Assembly (NCBI GenBank): GCA_963556145.1
Contig: OY744465.1
Coordinates: forward strand, 2,976,001 to 3,040,000
DNA length: 64,000 bases
DNA from: Hygrocybe punicea
Taxonomy: Eukaryota; Basidiomycota; Agaricomycetes; Agaricales; Hygrophoraceae
Direction: 5' to 3'
Every line of letters begins with the position of its first letter. The stretch's first letter is position 1. The notes below the pieces were generated by a model. The model saw only the letters and a program-made list of their open reading frames with translations, had not been told where the DNA came from and ran no database searches. Below are positions 45,873 through 56,222 of the stretch, piece after piece. Position numbers and translations under genes: made by a program.

Positions 45873-46430
45873 TTTCTTTCATACCAACCTTGCCACTATA
45901 TCCACACTACCTCAAGACATTCCCTTCACCAATCCCACACTGGATGATGCCTCTCTCCAACCCGACCGCGCAATGCGCCTGCCAGACTACCTACTTGCCC
46001 ATTACAGCAAGTGTAGACCCCAAATTGGCAATTCTGCATATCACATAATCCAATGACAAATCATCTGAGTCATCTGGACCTCCTCTATCCCTCAATGACA
46101 CCTGGGCCTCCAGTTGGATCGCAAGAACATTGACATGAGGACACCTCATGTCCACCTCATGGTGAACATATGGTGTAGTTGGACTTACTGTAGCCTCATG
46201 ATTGGACATCCATTTACCTCCCCTCAAGACCAGTCAATACATCTACTGTTCTTGTTGTTGGTTCAGATTGTTTCTTCTTTTCTCTTCTTTATGTTTCGTC
46301 TGGTTCTTGGGGCAGACCCTCTTGTCTTGGGTAACCCTCACGGCTCACAATGACTTTAGACCATGACCCCCCCCTCTCTTAGCAGTGTTGTCTTAGTTGT
46401 AAGCAACAATGAAACTATTGTCCTCTCTTC
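45873..46430. other. Unassigned region
   Basis: Short forward frames (for example NPTLDDASLQPDRAMRLPDY near 45930-45990) look like protein remnants but were not recognised. No repeat ends are visible. Confidence 0.35.
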
Positions 46431-46731
46431 TGGAAACCCCCTCCTAGTTAAGTTGATTGTTGGTGGAGCCCGCTGCAGAAGTGATCCGTAATACACCCCC
46501 ACTTGCCCATGCTGTCACCACCACCACAAGACTGCCCCTCACTTCCTCCTATTCTGCCCAGCTCATGACCATGCATGCTGGAAACTATGTCGAATGGTAG
46601 GGCATGATGCAGGATACGTGAAGAAGCTGCTATGCACCCCAAAAGACCTCCCACCACCTTTTCACTACATCAATGACACACAGTGGCTCTGGGAGGCATT
46701 TGGAAAATTTCCAGATATCAAGCATGAATGA
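46431..46731 (+). pseudogene. Probable C-terminal end of a LINE ORF2
   Basis: The frame ending at TGA 46729-46731 includes CPCCHHHHKTAPHFLLFC, then KKLLCTPKDLPPPFHYIND. It has the layout of the C-terminal zinc motif of LINE ORF2 (LINE-A: CPKCEQATETIHHFLFDC). It is on the opposite strand from LINE-A and LINE-B and would be a fourth, otherwise lost copy. Confidence 0.4.
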
Positions 46732-47222
46732 AGCAACAACCCCATCCTCCATCACCCCCCACCCTATCCCACGTACCCCCCAGCCCCCCAGCCCCTGACC
46801 TCCTTGTCCATCTAACTTATAATTTAACCACACCCAAGTTCACTTATTATGGGAGACATACTCCCACTTGGAATGGCCCTGCCACGCCCACACGTTGCCT
46901 CAGTTTCTCATGCACCTTGTGACATAATAAGTAGCATACTTAACAGGAATCTCTACATACAAATTGTACCATAAAGGAGAAGGAGAATAAACTAGGAAAT
47001 AAAAATAAATAAATAAAATCAAAGCTTGAAACTACAGGACCCACGCTGGCACACTCTGCAATGTTTGTAAAATCAGCCCATGACATGACTTATCCCATGT
47101 CTGACCGGGCAACTAAGGTTGACAATGTTATGTTTGAGACGGGCCAACGGATCTGGGCCGAGAAAAGCTTATTGTTAGGTACTTGACGGTGCAACTCAGG
47201 AATGTCATAGTTATGGTGTTAG
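46732..47222. other. Intergenic, no feature recognised
   Basis: A C-rich patch (46735-46800) is followed by AT-rich DNA. Nothing with coding or terminal-repeat character is seen. Confidence 0.4.
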
Positions 47223-47580
47223 ATGGGTGGGCCGAGGTTTGAGCCAGAATATTGTTACCCATGTGAGACCGTTGGGCCAATGTTCTTTGGGGGCATTGTT
47301 ACCCATGTCAGACTGTTGGGCCAATGTTCTTCGGGGGCATTGTTACCCATCTCAGACCGTTGGGCCAAAGTTCAGTGGGGGTATCGTTACCCGTCTCAGA
47401 CCATTGGGCCGAGGTTCTATTGGGGGTATTGTGACCCGTCTCAGACTGTTGGGCCGAGGTTCTATGGGGGTATTGTGACCCATCTCAGACCATTGGGCCG
47501 ATGTTCTTCAGGGGGTATTGTGACCCGTCTCAGACTGTTGGGCCGAGGTTCTATGGGGGTATTGTTACTCATGTAATCCA
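47223..47580. repeat. Tandem 44-45-base repeat array
   Basis: About eight copies of a 44-45-base unit with GTTGGGCC, GGGGGTATTGTTACCC and CATCTCAGACC. Because 45 is a multiple of three, parts read as repeated protein in several frames. Sequence is well conserved between neighbours, as expected for recent expansion. Confidence 0.8.
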
Positions 47581-47599
47581 CTCCCGCCAATGCAATATC

Positions 47600-47975
47600 A
47601 TTGATACCCTTCATTGCAGTTGGCATTGGCATCAGTGTTTGCATTGGCATTGGTGTTTGCATTGGCATTGGTGTTCACTGCAGCATCGGCATTTGCATTG
47701 GCATCGGTGTTCCCATTGGCTTCAGTGGTCACATCAGCTTCGGTGGTCACATCGGCTTCGGTGCTCACATTGGCTTCGGTGTTCACATCGGTGTTTGCAT
47801 CGGCATCAGTGTTCACTGCAGCATTGGCGTTGGTGTTCACTGCAGCATCAGCATTTGCATCGGTGTCGGTGTTCCCATCAGCATCAGTATTCACATCGGC
47901 ATCGGTGTTCACATTGGCATTGGCATTTCCATTAGCATCAGTGTTCACATCAGCATCAGTGTCGGTGTGAGGTTC
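47600..47975. repeat. Array of GGCATCGGTGTTCACATT-type short repeats
   Basis: A six-base-based repeat (GGCATN, GGTGTT, CACATC in varying order) spans about 375 bases, and both strands stay open. The minus frame reads as Asn-Ala/Asp/Thr repeats. A related array, GACATCGGCATTGA-like, occurs at 51300-51425 beyond the LTR element, so both belonged to one tandem region before the LTR element inserted. Confidence 0.75.
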
Positions 47976-48283
47976 AACTGAAGAGCTAATGCCGATGTTG
48001 ATGCCGATGTTTTTTTGGCATTTGTTTCTAACATGTAAAATACCGCCGAAATGCTCATGGAACTGTTGCTAGACATAGAATACATCGTCTACTAACTATC
48101 TCTCAGCCAATGTAAGCTGGCTGGACCCATGGTTCAACTGCATAACTAACACCGAGGTTGATGCCGAAGTTTTTTGGCATTTGTTTGTAACATGTCAAAT
48201 ACCACTGGACTGCATCTGAATATCTTGTTGGACATGGAGGCCATTGTTTACTAATTGTCTCTCAGCCAATGTAAGCTGGCCGG
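47976..48283. repeat. Two copies of a 150-170-base unit, left of the LTR element
   Basis: Units contain GGTTCAACTG, GATGCCGA, TTTTTTGGCATTTGTTT, ACATGTAAAATACC and TCTCAGCCAATGTAAGCTGG. A third copy is split by the LTR element: its left part ends CTGGCCGG at 48283 and its right part resumes with CCGGACCTATGGTTC at 51140. Confidence 0.7.
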
Positions 48284-48438
48284 TGGAGTGGTAGCGAGTG
48301 CCTAGTCACGTGATGAGGCTCCCACGGTTCGTTGTAGATAGATCCCTGTCAGTAGTCAGTCCCAATCAAGCCTTCCTCGCCAGCTCTCCAGCGAGACTCT
48401 CCAGCTAGCCCCCGGAGCGGTACCTCCGTACCACTCCA
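48284..48438 (+). repeat. Left LTR
   Basis: 155 bases with a perfect 10-base inverted terminal pair TGGAGTGGTA/TACCACTCCA. It contains CACGTG near 48303. I see no base differing from the right LTR. Confidence 0.88.
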
Positions 48439-48441
48439 ACG

Positions 48442-48466
48442 TGGTGATGAGAGCGGATTCGAACAC
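48442..48466 (+). other. Primer-binding site
   Basis: The sequence TGGTGATGAGAGCGGATTCG and the next bases are complementary to the 3' end of a tRNA: CCA end, then a TTCGAAT-type T loop. It lies 3 bases from the LTR. The particular tRNA cannot be named without a tRNA set. Confidence 0.75.
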
Positions 48467-48653
48467 AGCCTCCATCTTCAGCGATTTTCAGCGACTTTCA
48501 GCAACTTCTAGTGATTTTTCAGCACTCTAGCAATTTTACGAGCCCGAGCACAGAGCACAGAGCACACCCAGCAGTTTCCCGAACACCAAGTAGTTTTCCG
48601 AGCACCGAACGATTTTCCAAGCACCAAACACTTTCATTTTCTCGACCGCACAA

Positions 48654-50861
48654 ATGACTACTAAAAAGAAACAAAAAGAACGAGCGAAGAAGGAAAAAAC
48701 CCGATGGAAAAGCAATACAAAAAAAGAACCAACAATCTCGCCACCAACGGCCCAGCCCACAGCGACGTGGACCCAAATGAACACAACGACGACGCTCACT
48801 GCCCCGGTGCCCAGCAACGTCACTCCAGCACCTCCCAGCGCTTCCGAGCGTGAGCGTTCGACAGCCCCGTCACCCCACCTTGCTAGTCCCAACCACGTCA
48901 AGCCAAAAGCGAGGCACAGGCCCCGAAACTCACCACCATCACCGTCCCACATCGCCAACCACCTCCAAACCGAGCGCGGACGCGAATCCCCAGCGCCCGC
49001 GGCTCTCGCCACCCCCACCCCCAAACAACCTGGAGCAGAGCGCAGCCGCGAGCTCCCACCAAAATACCCCAACCCAAGCATCCAAACGGCATCCACGCGC
49101 GAAAACGCGCCCCAGCACACCACAGCGCGCCCACCTCCACCAGAAACGTCGACGTTCGCGCCCGAGCACGCCACGTCGTTATTGCCCACCCAAATGGCCC
49201 CACCCTCGCTGCAAAACGCGTCAGAACGCGCCCCAAAGCCAACTGCCACGTTCGCGTCCCCCACCCTCGCAACCACGCCCCAAGTCCCCACAACGTCAAC
49301 GGCAACCCCGTCTACCGTCTCGCAGGCCCCAACGCCGTCCGCACGCGTGCCCATCACGCCCAACACAACTGCCACGTCACGGCTGCACCCAACGCTGCAG
49401 CCTTCGCCTTCAATACCCGGACCATGGCCCCAGCGTCCAACCACACCCACGTCGACCGAGGAACGGCCAACGCGAGCACCCGTGTGCCCAAACGAACCCC
49501 AGTCCAGCCCAGCTGCTGCCGCCACGTCACCAACGAACGTGAAGCACCGCGAAGCACCACCAGCACCTCAGCCGCAACCCCAACGTACGGCCCCGCCCCC
49601 GTTGACCCAGAAACCACAGATGCCAATGCCGGTGTGCCAAGACGAGCCCCAGCCCACGTCAAACGCATCCACCACGCCGTCCCACAATGCCAACCACCTC
49701 CAAACCGAGCACGGACGCGAATGCCCAGCGCCCGCGGCTCTTGCCACCCCCAACCCAAAGCACCCCGGAGCAGAGCGCAGCCGGGTGCTCCCTTCAAAAT
49801 ACCCCAACCCCAGCGCCAAAAGCGGCCGTGAGCGCGAACGCCCGGCGTGTAGACCTAACCCCAATGCAAAGCCAACCCCAGAGCCCTGTCCCGCGCCCGT
49901 TCCATCCCAGCCTGCAACCTTGTCCCACCCCGACCCAAAAAGGTCGCACGAGCGCGAGTGTTCAACGCCCACTGGCATACTCACTTCCAGCACCGCGAAA
50001 CCGGCCTCGAAACCCTTCCAACACGAACGTCTAACGCCTACACCGTCTCGACCCACCATCCCCGTCTACCCTGACCCAAAACCAAACCACCAACGCGGGC
50101 GTCCCGCCCCCACACCATACCATGCTTCCGGCAACCACCAGACACGCTACGACGGCCGAGCATGGCCTCTGCCATCCCAAATCGCGGAGATCCTCGCAGG
50201 AGAGAACCGAAACGAGAGGGATGGTGCTCCGAGGCGAAACATCAAAGGGCAAGATGAGAAAAAGCAACAACCCGCGAGCACGGAGGCACATACCGGACCT
50301 GCGACTGCACACGAGGCAGACCCACCTATGGCCACAAAACAATATGCCGACGCGTCTACGCAAACGGAACCCGTGGAAACACCACCATCAGCATACCACG
50401 ACAATATCCCTGCCCCGAAAACCCAAGCCGTCCTTGCATTCAACATTCCCTGTCAAAACCATACCTGGCGCGACACCCGCCCCACCCACGCCCCTATTTG
50501 GCGACCGAAGAGCATCCCTACCCTCACCTACCCCCGAGCGCAAAATCCATGGTCCACGCTTTGCTACCGTCACCGCCGTGTCCACCCTCAAAACCTTCCC
50601 CCGAGATACCCCGTACATAAAATCCCACCTCGTTGTCAACCATACCCAACACATTTCGACAACTCCCCATTCCGAGTACAACCCCGCCATCTTCCCACCA
50701 TCTCTATGCGAAACTCATCAAAACTTCCAGCTTGTGTCCACGACGTTTCTCCTGCCTTTTCCCAACCCTCTGTTTCCTTTCCATCTTTTTCTGGACAAGT
50801 TCCCATTCCCTTTGATCCCAGTCTTGGACCTCCTTTGCTAGACCCCAGTGGAGTAGACTAG
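48654..50861 (+). CDS. Pro/Thr/Ala-rich 735-aa protein of the LTR element, function unknown
   Basis: The frame runs from ATG 48654 to TAG 50859-50861 without a break. The N-terminus is strongly basic (KKKQKERAKKEKTRWK). The rest is low-complexity Pro/Thr/Ala/Ser with scattered Arg and His. A block of about 45 residues near residue 97 (NHLQTERGRESPAPAALATP...PGAERSR) is repeated near residue 343 (NHLQTEHGRECPAPAALATP...PGAERSR), showing an internal duplication. The last 200 residues are more complex (NIPCQNHTWRDTRPTHAPIW). No enzymatic, knuckle or capsid motif is visible. Other frames are also open for 100-330 codons (for example minus 48536-49525), because the DNA is GC-rich and poor in stop-forming triplets, so coding is likely but not proven. 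It could be a captured host sequence or a very diverged RNA-binding gag. Confidence 0.5.
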   Translation: MTTKKKQKERAKKEKTRWKSNTKKEPTISPPTAQPTATWTQMNTTTTLTAPVPSNVTPAPPSASERERSTAPSPHLASPNHVKPKARHRPRNSPPSPSHIANHLQTERGRESPAPAALATPTPKQPGAERSRELPPKYPNPSIQTASTRENAPQHTTARPPPPETSTFAPEHATSLLPTQMAPPSLQNASERAPKPTATFASPTLATTPQVPTTSTATPSTVSQAPTPSARVPITPNTTATSRLHPTLQPSPSIPGPWPQRPTTPTSTEERPTRAPVCPNEPQSSPAAAATSPTNVKHREAPPAPQPQPQRTAPPPLTQKPQMPMPVCQDEPQPTSNASTTPSHNANHLQTEHGRECPAPAALATPNPKHPGAERSRVLPSKYPNPSAKSGRERERPACRPNPNAKPTPEPCPAPVPSQPATLSHPDPKRSHERECSTPTGILTSSTAKPASKPFQHERLTPTPSRPTIPVYPDPKPNHQRGRPAPTPYHASGNHQTRYDGRAWPLPSQIAEILAGENRNERDGAPRRNIKGQDEKKQQPASTEAHTGPATAHEADPPMATKQYADASTQTEPVETPPSAYHDNIPAPKTQAVLAFNIPCQNHTWRDTRPTHAPIWRPKSIPTLTYPRAQNPWSTLCYRHRRVHPQNLPPRYPVHKIPPRCQPYPTHFDNSPFRVQPRHLPTISMRNSSKLPACVHDVSPAFSQPSVSFPSFSGQVPIPFDPSLGPPLLDPSGVD

Positions 50862-50969
50862 TTTCTTTTTCAGTCTTTTTTCCTCTTTCTTTCCTCTTCC
50901 CTTTTTTTCTTTTTTTCTTTCTTTCTTTCTTTCTTTCAGGTCTTCGATAGCGACGAGGACGTCGCTATG

Positions 50970-50981
50970 AGGGAGGGGGGC
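50970..50981 (+). other. Polypurine tract
   Basis: GAGGGAGGGGGG sits immediately upstream of the right LTR, separated by CAAT-like bases. It is where second-strand synthesis would be primed. Confidence 0.75.
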
Positions 50982-50984
50982 AAT

Positions 50985-51139
50985 TGGAGTGGTAGCGAGT
51001 GCCTAGTCACGTGATGAGGCTCCCACGGTTCGTTGTAGATAGATCCCTGTCAGTAGTCAGTCCCAATCAAGCCTTCCTCGCCAGCTCTCCAGCGAGACTC
51101 TCCAGCTAGCCCCCGGAGCGGTACCTCCGTACCACTCCA
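50985..51139 (+). repeat. Right LTR
   Basis: 155 bases, apparently identical to the left LTR, ending TACCACTCCA and followed by CCGG. Confidence 0.88.
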
Positions 51140-51430
51140 CCGGACCTATGGTTCAACTGCAAAACTAACACCAAGGTTGATGCTGATTTTTTTTGGCATT
51201 TGTTTGCAACATGTAAAATACCACCTGAATGCTCATGTAACTGTTGATATTGGCATTGAGATCAACTGAAACAGTGTTTTACATATTTTTAACAGGAACA
51301 TTGAGATCAATGTGGACCTTCATGTTGATCTCGGCATTGACTTCAGCTTTGACCTCGGCGTTGACATCGGCATTGATATCAGCATTGACATCGGTGCTGA
51401 CCTTGGCATTGACCTTGGCATTGAACTCAA
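51140..51430. repeat. Right continuation of the tandem region split by the LTR element
   Basis: 51140-51245 completes the 150-170-base unit (GGTTGATGCTGA, TTTTTTTTGGCATTTGTTT). 51300-51425 is a short-repeat array (GACATCGGCATTGA, GACCTTGGCATTGA) related to 47600-47975. Confidence 0.65.
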
Positions 51431-51947
51431 TGTTTTCTCAGCCTACATATCCAATAAATCACTAAAGTCATGAAGTTTGTACATCCGATTCCAATCCAAA
51501 TTCCAGATCTGCTCCATTTGAGCACCACTGGAACCAGTTCCGGTTCCAGAAAGCCACACGCTACTCCAGAACCTGTTCCTCCTTCACTTCTCACTGAAAT
51601 GACAGAATTGAGCATTTAAAATTGAACAAGTTGTTGGATTCTGATGAGCCACTCTACATAGAGTATGGACTTGGTCAAGTTCCAAGTAGCTTACTAATCT
51701 GTTTGTACTTATTTGTTCCAAAAGTGGACATAGCCTGGGAGTAGAGTCAACAGTCTCTAGTATTGACTGTTGCCTCTATCCCAGGTAAGTAGTATAGTTT
51801 CTGTATCTGTTATATATTAGTATTGACTGTTGCCTCTATCCCAGTCCTACATGAGCTTAGGCCTTACCTTTCAATACAAGTCATCATAGTGACAGAGCAA
51901 TTTGTATTGCACTCGTATTTGAGTACACTAAGTACCAGTACAATATC
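51431..51947. other. Intergenic with a 27-base direct repeat
   Basis: TAGTATTGACTGTTGCCTCT and the next seven bases occur twice, near 51757 and 51818. No gene is seen. Confidence 0.45.
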
Positions 51948-52299
51948 ACCAAATCACAAAGTGTTGATACATTCCATGCCAGATCTAACACTTATACTGC
52001 ATATCTTGGCCACACTTGCACCTATTACATAGAAAATTTAAATTTCAGTCCTCAGACATTATCTCCGTGCTCTGGCCCCAGGATATTATTTTTAATCTTC
52101 CTGGTTACTACGTCAATAAATTCTATACCTTTTTTGCTTGTCTTATGATTTGCAGTGATTCAAATGCTCTTATGTCTCAATACCAGCCAATACAGGACCT
52201 ACCAATGTGTCTGTTGAGGGTAGGGGGTTTGTGAGTTCTGGGGAAGTACCATAGTTAATGATCTGGCATGGAATGTATCAACACTTTGCGATTTGGTTT
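51948..52299. repeat. Foldback or MITE-like element with about 37-base inverted ends
   Basis: AAAGTGTTGATACATTCCAT plus flanking bases near 51950-51986 reappears inverted near 52259-52296, with one visible mismatch. The 270-base middle is AT-rich and non-coding. I could not define a target duplication, and the right end lies at the start of the 151-base array. Confidence 0.55.
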
Positions 52300-53930
52300 T
52301 GAGACACCCTGGTCGCTCATTTTCAACGCGAACGAGCTGTGGGGGGTGTAGACTGGCCAGGGGTGGTCGAAAATGCGGTGGGGTGGGGCATCCTGCTGGT
52401 TGAAAAACGGGGAAGGCGGTGGTTGGGCACACAGCCGGATCGCGCGGTCTTGAGACCCCCCAGTCACTCGTTTTCAATGCGAACGAGGTGCGGGGGGTGG
52501 AGACTGGCCTGGGGTGGTAGCAAACAGGGCGGAAAGAGCCTTCCTGGTGGTTGAAAAAGGGGGGGTGGCGGTGGTTGGGCAGTCAGCCAGATCGCAAGGG
52601 CTTGAGACCCCCCGACCACTCGTTGTCAATGGAAACGGAGCGTGGGGGGTGTAGACTAGCCGGGGGTGGTCAAAAATGAGACGGGCGCAGGTGTCCTGGT
52701 AGTAGAAAAAGAGAGTCTGTTGGTGGTTAGGCAGTCAGCCGGATCGCGAGGGCCTGAGACCCCCCGACTGCTCTTTTTCAATGGAAACGGAGCGCGGGGG
52801 GTGTAGCCTAGACAGGGGGTTGAAAACGCAGTGGTAGTACCGGGCTGTCCTGGTGGATGAAGAAATGGGGATGGGATTGCTTCCCATTGGACTATCATTT
52901 TTATTTTCCCACAGTTACAAAATATTTCACACGGCTTATAAAAATCAGTTCTCATGGCTTGTAAAATCAGCATTAGCAACAATTTTGTCCTTGGGGAAAA
53001 CACATAAAACAGGACTTGTAACAAATGAATGTGTCACTGTCTCACCATATCGTGAATACTGAAGCTACTGAAGTCGTCATGGTGGGGATGTTGAACCAAC
53101 TGCTGAATAAGCAGAAAGTGGTTAGCAAAATCGCCTTAGGCATTGAGGCGATCTCTTGCTTGCCACTTTCACATCCAAACATGGACATATCTAGCAATAT
53201 CATTATTATTATCAAATTAATTAATTAAATTAAATTAAATTGATTCGTTTTAAATGTTACCAAATGGTTTATGCTCAGGTATTGAGAAAGAGAGGCCGGG
53301 GTATATACATAAGCTGGGGGTGGTCGAAAACCAGCTGTGGCCTGATGGGCATAAACAGGCTGATGCTGGTGGTTGGGCAGATGGCAGGAGCGCGACGTCC
53401 TGAGACCCCCCAACCTCTTGTTTTCAACTGCAATGAGGTGTGGGGGGGACATGGAGGGTCTATTCAAGTTGGGGGTGGTCGAAAATGGATGGGAAGGGGG
53501 TGCCGTGGATGTTAAAAAAATGGGGGTGGGGTGGGTTGGACAGATGGCAGGCGTGTGAGACTCTGAGACCTCCAGACCCTTCAGTTTCAACAGAAACGAG
53601 TTGCAGGGGGCATACACGATCCGGGGGTGGACGAAAATGAGGTGGGATGGGTGTCCTGGTGGTTCAAACCAGGGTGGAGGTGGTGCTGGGGCAGATGGCA
53701 GGAACGTGAGGGCTTAAGACCCCTTGCCTGCTCGTTTCCAATGCAAACAAAGGCCAGGGGGTGTACACGAGCTGTGGGTGGTCAAACAAAGAGCAGGGTG
53801 GGGTGTCCTGGTGGTGGACCAAAGGAGGGGGCAGTGGTTGGGCAAATGATGGGAGCGCACGGTCCTGAGACCCCCCGACCCCTCATTTTCAGCACAGCTG
53901 AGGTGCGGGGGGTGCAGACATCAGTACCAG
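52300..53930. repeat. Minisatellite of about 151-158-base monomers
   Basis: The box TGAGACCCCCCGACC followed by a CTCGTTTTCAATG-like word recurs near 52300, 52451, 52602, 52755, 53400, 53558, 53712 and 53863. Spacing is 151-158 bases within two blocks. Each monomer also has GGGGGGTGTAGAC, GGGGGTGGTCGAAAA, TCCTGGTGG and GGTGGTTGGGCAGA. The array is interrupted at about 52870-53270. Short open frames across it are repeat translations. Confidence 0.85.
52870..53270. other. AT-rich insertion inside the minisatellite
   Basis: About 400 bases unrelated to the monomer. They include TGGTTAGCAAAATCGCC...GGCATTGAGGCGATCTCTTGC (a short imperfect palindrome near 53120-53165) and end in AATTAATTAAATTAAATT. 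It may be an inserted element, but no terminal repeats could be fixed. Confidence 0.45.
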
Positions 53931-54479
53931 ATCAAGAAAATAAACTATGTACTTACCTTGGTGTATACCACTGCCCGACAATCTTGCTGTTGAGCCACAG
54001 AAGGTTTTGCACTTAACTGAGCTTGAAAGCTCTCCTGTGCATCTCAGACTCTGCTTGAATTTCAGCCACAACTCCGGACCACCCTCACTTGTTTGCATTC
54101 TACAGATATTATGTTCCCCAGGTGCCTTATGTGGACAAAAGTGTACCATACATGCCATAGAATATGGCTAGAAATTACCACATTTTACATTGCAGTATTC
54201 CACTAGTTATTGAATCTATACTCATTTCCCTTGCACAAAATAGCTCACAGGTAGTCCAAATTATACCATATTTACTCTATAATTTTTTTCCAGCAGGACA
54301 GTGTCAATCACATACTCCTTGTCTATTTTCATGAGAATCCATGATGTGTGAAAGTGAATAGAGGCTCTGAATTACAGAATTAAACCAGTCAACAGGGATT
54401 TTGAACTCAGTTGCTATATTTGGACACATTTTGCCCTCAGTCCCTGAGATGAATGAATCACCTCAATGGCTGAAAACTG
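53931..54479. other. Intergenic, no gene recognised
   Basis: AT-rich sequence between the minisatellite and the next Helentron-like end. No coding, terminal or tandem pattern was found. Confidence 0.4.
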
Positions 54480-54521
54480 GGTTTATAAGAACGAGTTTTC
54501 CATAAATGGAAGAACTCGTAA
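54480..54521 (-). repeat. Helentron-like 5' end hairpin
   Basis: AAGAACGAGTTTTCCATAAA with the complementary TGGAAGAACTCGTAA forms the family hairpin. Minus-strand sequence starting TTACGAGTTC at 54521 adjoins the truncated Hel-B Rep gene exactly after its PNFV codons. Confidence 0.6.
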
Positions 54522-56222
54522 CAAAGTTTGGAACAACATGCTGCTTCTTTTTACTGAATTCTATGCAGTATGTCTCATATAATGGGTGATCTTCTAGGAA
54601 AAGCTTGGTATCTTCTCGCACAGACTTAGTGCTATCAGACTCATTCTCCTCTGAATCACATTCTATGAAAGTGTCATTATCTTTGATGCTCAGATCATCC
54701 AATTCCATGCTCAAGTCATTACTGGTAGATACACCAGATCTCGAAGTTTTTTTGTGAGTTGCAGTTTGTGGCTCAGATTCCAAGACATCTAACTCATCAT
54801 CACTGTTTATTTCATCATGAGGTTTTTGAATGTTTCTCTTGACTCTTTCTGCACCCTGCACCCATTCATATAAATTCATGTCTTCATAATGAGCTGGCCT
54901 GTAAATGTAGTCATGTACAGCAGATAGTCCTATGAATTTTCCCTTTTGATTGTGCAGTACAACTTTTTCAGAGTCAACTTGCATGTCATCATTGTCATCT
55001 GGATTCCAAGCTTTCTGGACTTCTCTCACATAGTTTCTCCAATAAACAGGAATGAATTTGTGACTGGTATAATGGTCAGGGTTTCCAAGCAGATACATTG
55101 AAGCCATTGGTCCACCAATTTCAAGTTTTGCAGTTAAAGCATTGATGATCTGGGTGATGAGTTTTCTAGCTTTGTCTTTTCTTTTCATGGACCCTCCAAG
55201 CATTTCTGAGTTTCTGTCAAACACACTTCTGATGATATCAAATATGCTATATGTTTTCAATCCAGGTTTTGTAATATAGTCAGAGATATATGCTACAATG
55301 GCTTTGATTGCAGTACCAGAAAGAAGACTTGTAACATCAGAATTACAGTGAAGTAGAAATGTAACAAGTGGTGTCCCTGTTTGCAATCATTGCAATTGTT
55401 GTCACTGTTCACATCATGCCTAATTGTACACATGGGTGGGGGTGCTTCAGGCAGAGTCTGAGTTGGATCTTTGTAGTCTTCTTGTTCAGATTTCTGGTTG
55501 ACTTTAGCTTTGACTTCATCCATAGTTCCAGTTATAAATTCACCAATGTGCACACTTTCTAGATATTCTACAAAAGACTTTTGGAAAACTGAAGTTGGAT
55601 CCATTATTCTATCTCTGATTTCTTGGGGTGACAAACATCCTTTCAGCCATAGTAACATGTGCATGTGAAGAGTGAGACGTCCTTGTTGCTCCACTGTGCC
55701 ATAGTATGCCTTGGTGTCACCATAAAAGCCAGAATACTTTGAACCAACCTCTAAGACATGTTTGATGAATAGTTCAACCATGAAGTGAAAGAATCTAGCA
55801 CCAGCTACTGGGTTTTCTGCAATAAGTCTATAGCGCTCATCATATCCTCTAAGCTCAGGTGTGAATGTTTCTTGTGTATCAGCAAAATATAACGACAGTG
55901 GGTGCATGTTATCTGCAGGTGAAAATTTAATAAACCAAGAAGGTGCCCTTACAAAGGACATCAGATATCACACTTCATTTCTCATATATTTCTTGTTTGT
56001 GAGTGATCCTTTTACATGACTTCCTACATGATCAATGTCTTTAATTAATTGGAAACAAAGTTTCTCTTCATCAGTTTCTGGAGTAACATGTTCACCATCT
56101 TCCATTTTTCTAGCAATGTTATTTAAAACTCCAAGATCAACATCCATTAATCTTTGTGAGATGTGTTCAAATTTTGCTTTTTCAGCTAATAAATAGCCAG
56201 CTGTTGTAGACTCCTTTATTTG

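Larger units (their letters stand above)
48284..51139 (+). mobile_element. Young LTR retroelement without gag-pol, carrying a 735-codon frame
   Basis: Two identical 155-base LTRs (48284-48438 and 50985-51139) start TGGAGTGGTA and end TACCACTCCA. The flanks share CCGG on both sides. A primer-binding site begins 3 bases inside the left LTR, and a GAGGGAGGGGGG tract lies just left of the right LTR. These are complete signals for reverse transcription, yet no gag, protease, RT or integrase motif is present. The interior is GC-rich, with one long Pro/Thr/Ala-rich frame. The LTRs are short as in TRIM elements, but the body is far longer than in those. The lack of LTR differences indicates recent insertion and implies an autonomous helper elsewhere in the genome. 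Confidence 0.85.

Noticed and set aside
47223..47580. CRISPR-like regular repeat spacing
   Set aside because: The units are contiguous 44-45-base tandem copies without unique spacers, and the genome is eukaryotic.
48442..48466. A tRNA gene suggested by the GATTCGAAC word
   Set aside because: Only the complement of a tRNA 3' end is present, directly beside an LTR; this is a primer-binding site.
48536..49525. 329-codon minus-strand frame inside the LTR element
   Set aside because: It mirrors the longer + strand frame in GC-rich DNA, extends past the element's coding start and has no recognisable feature.
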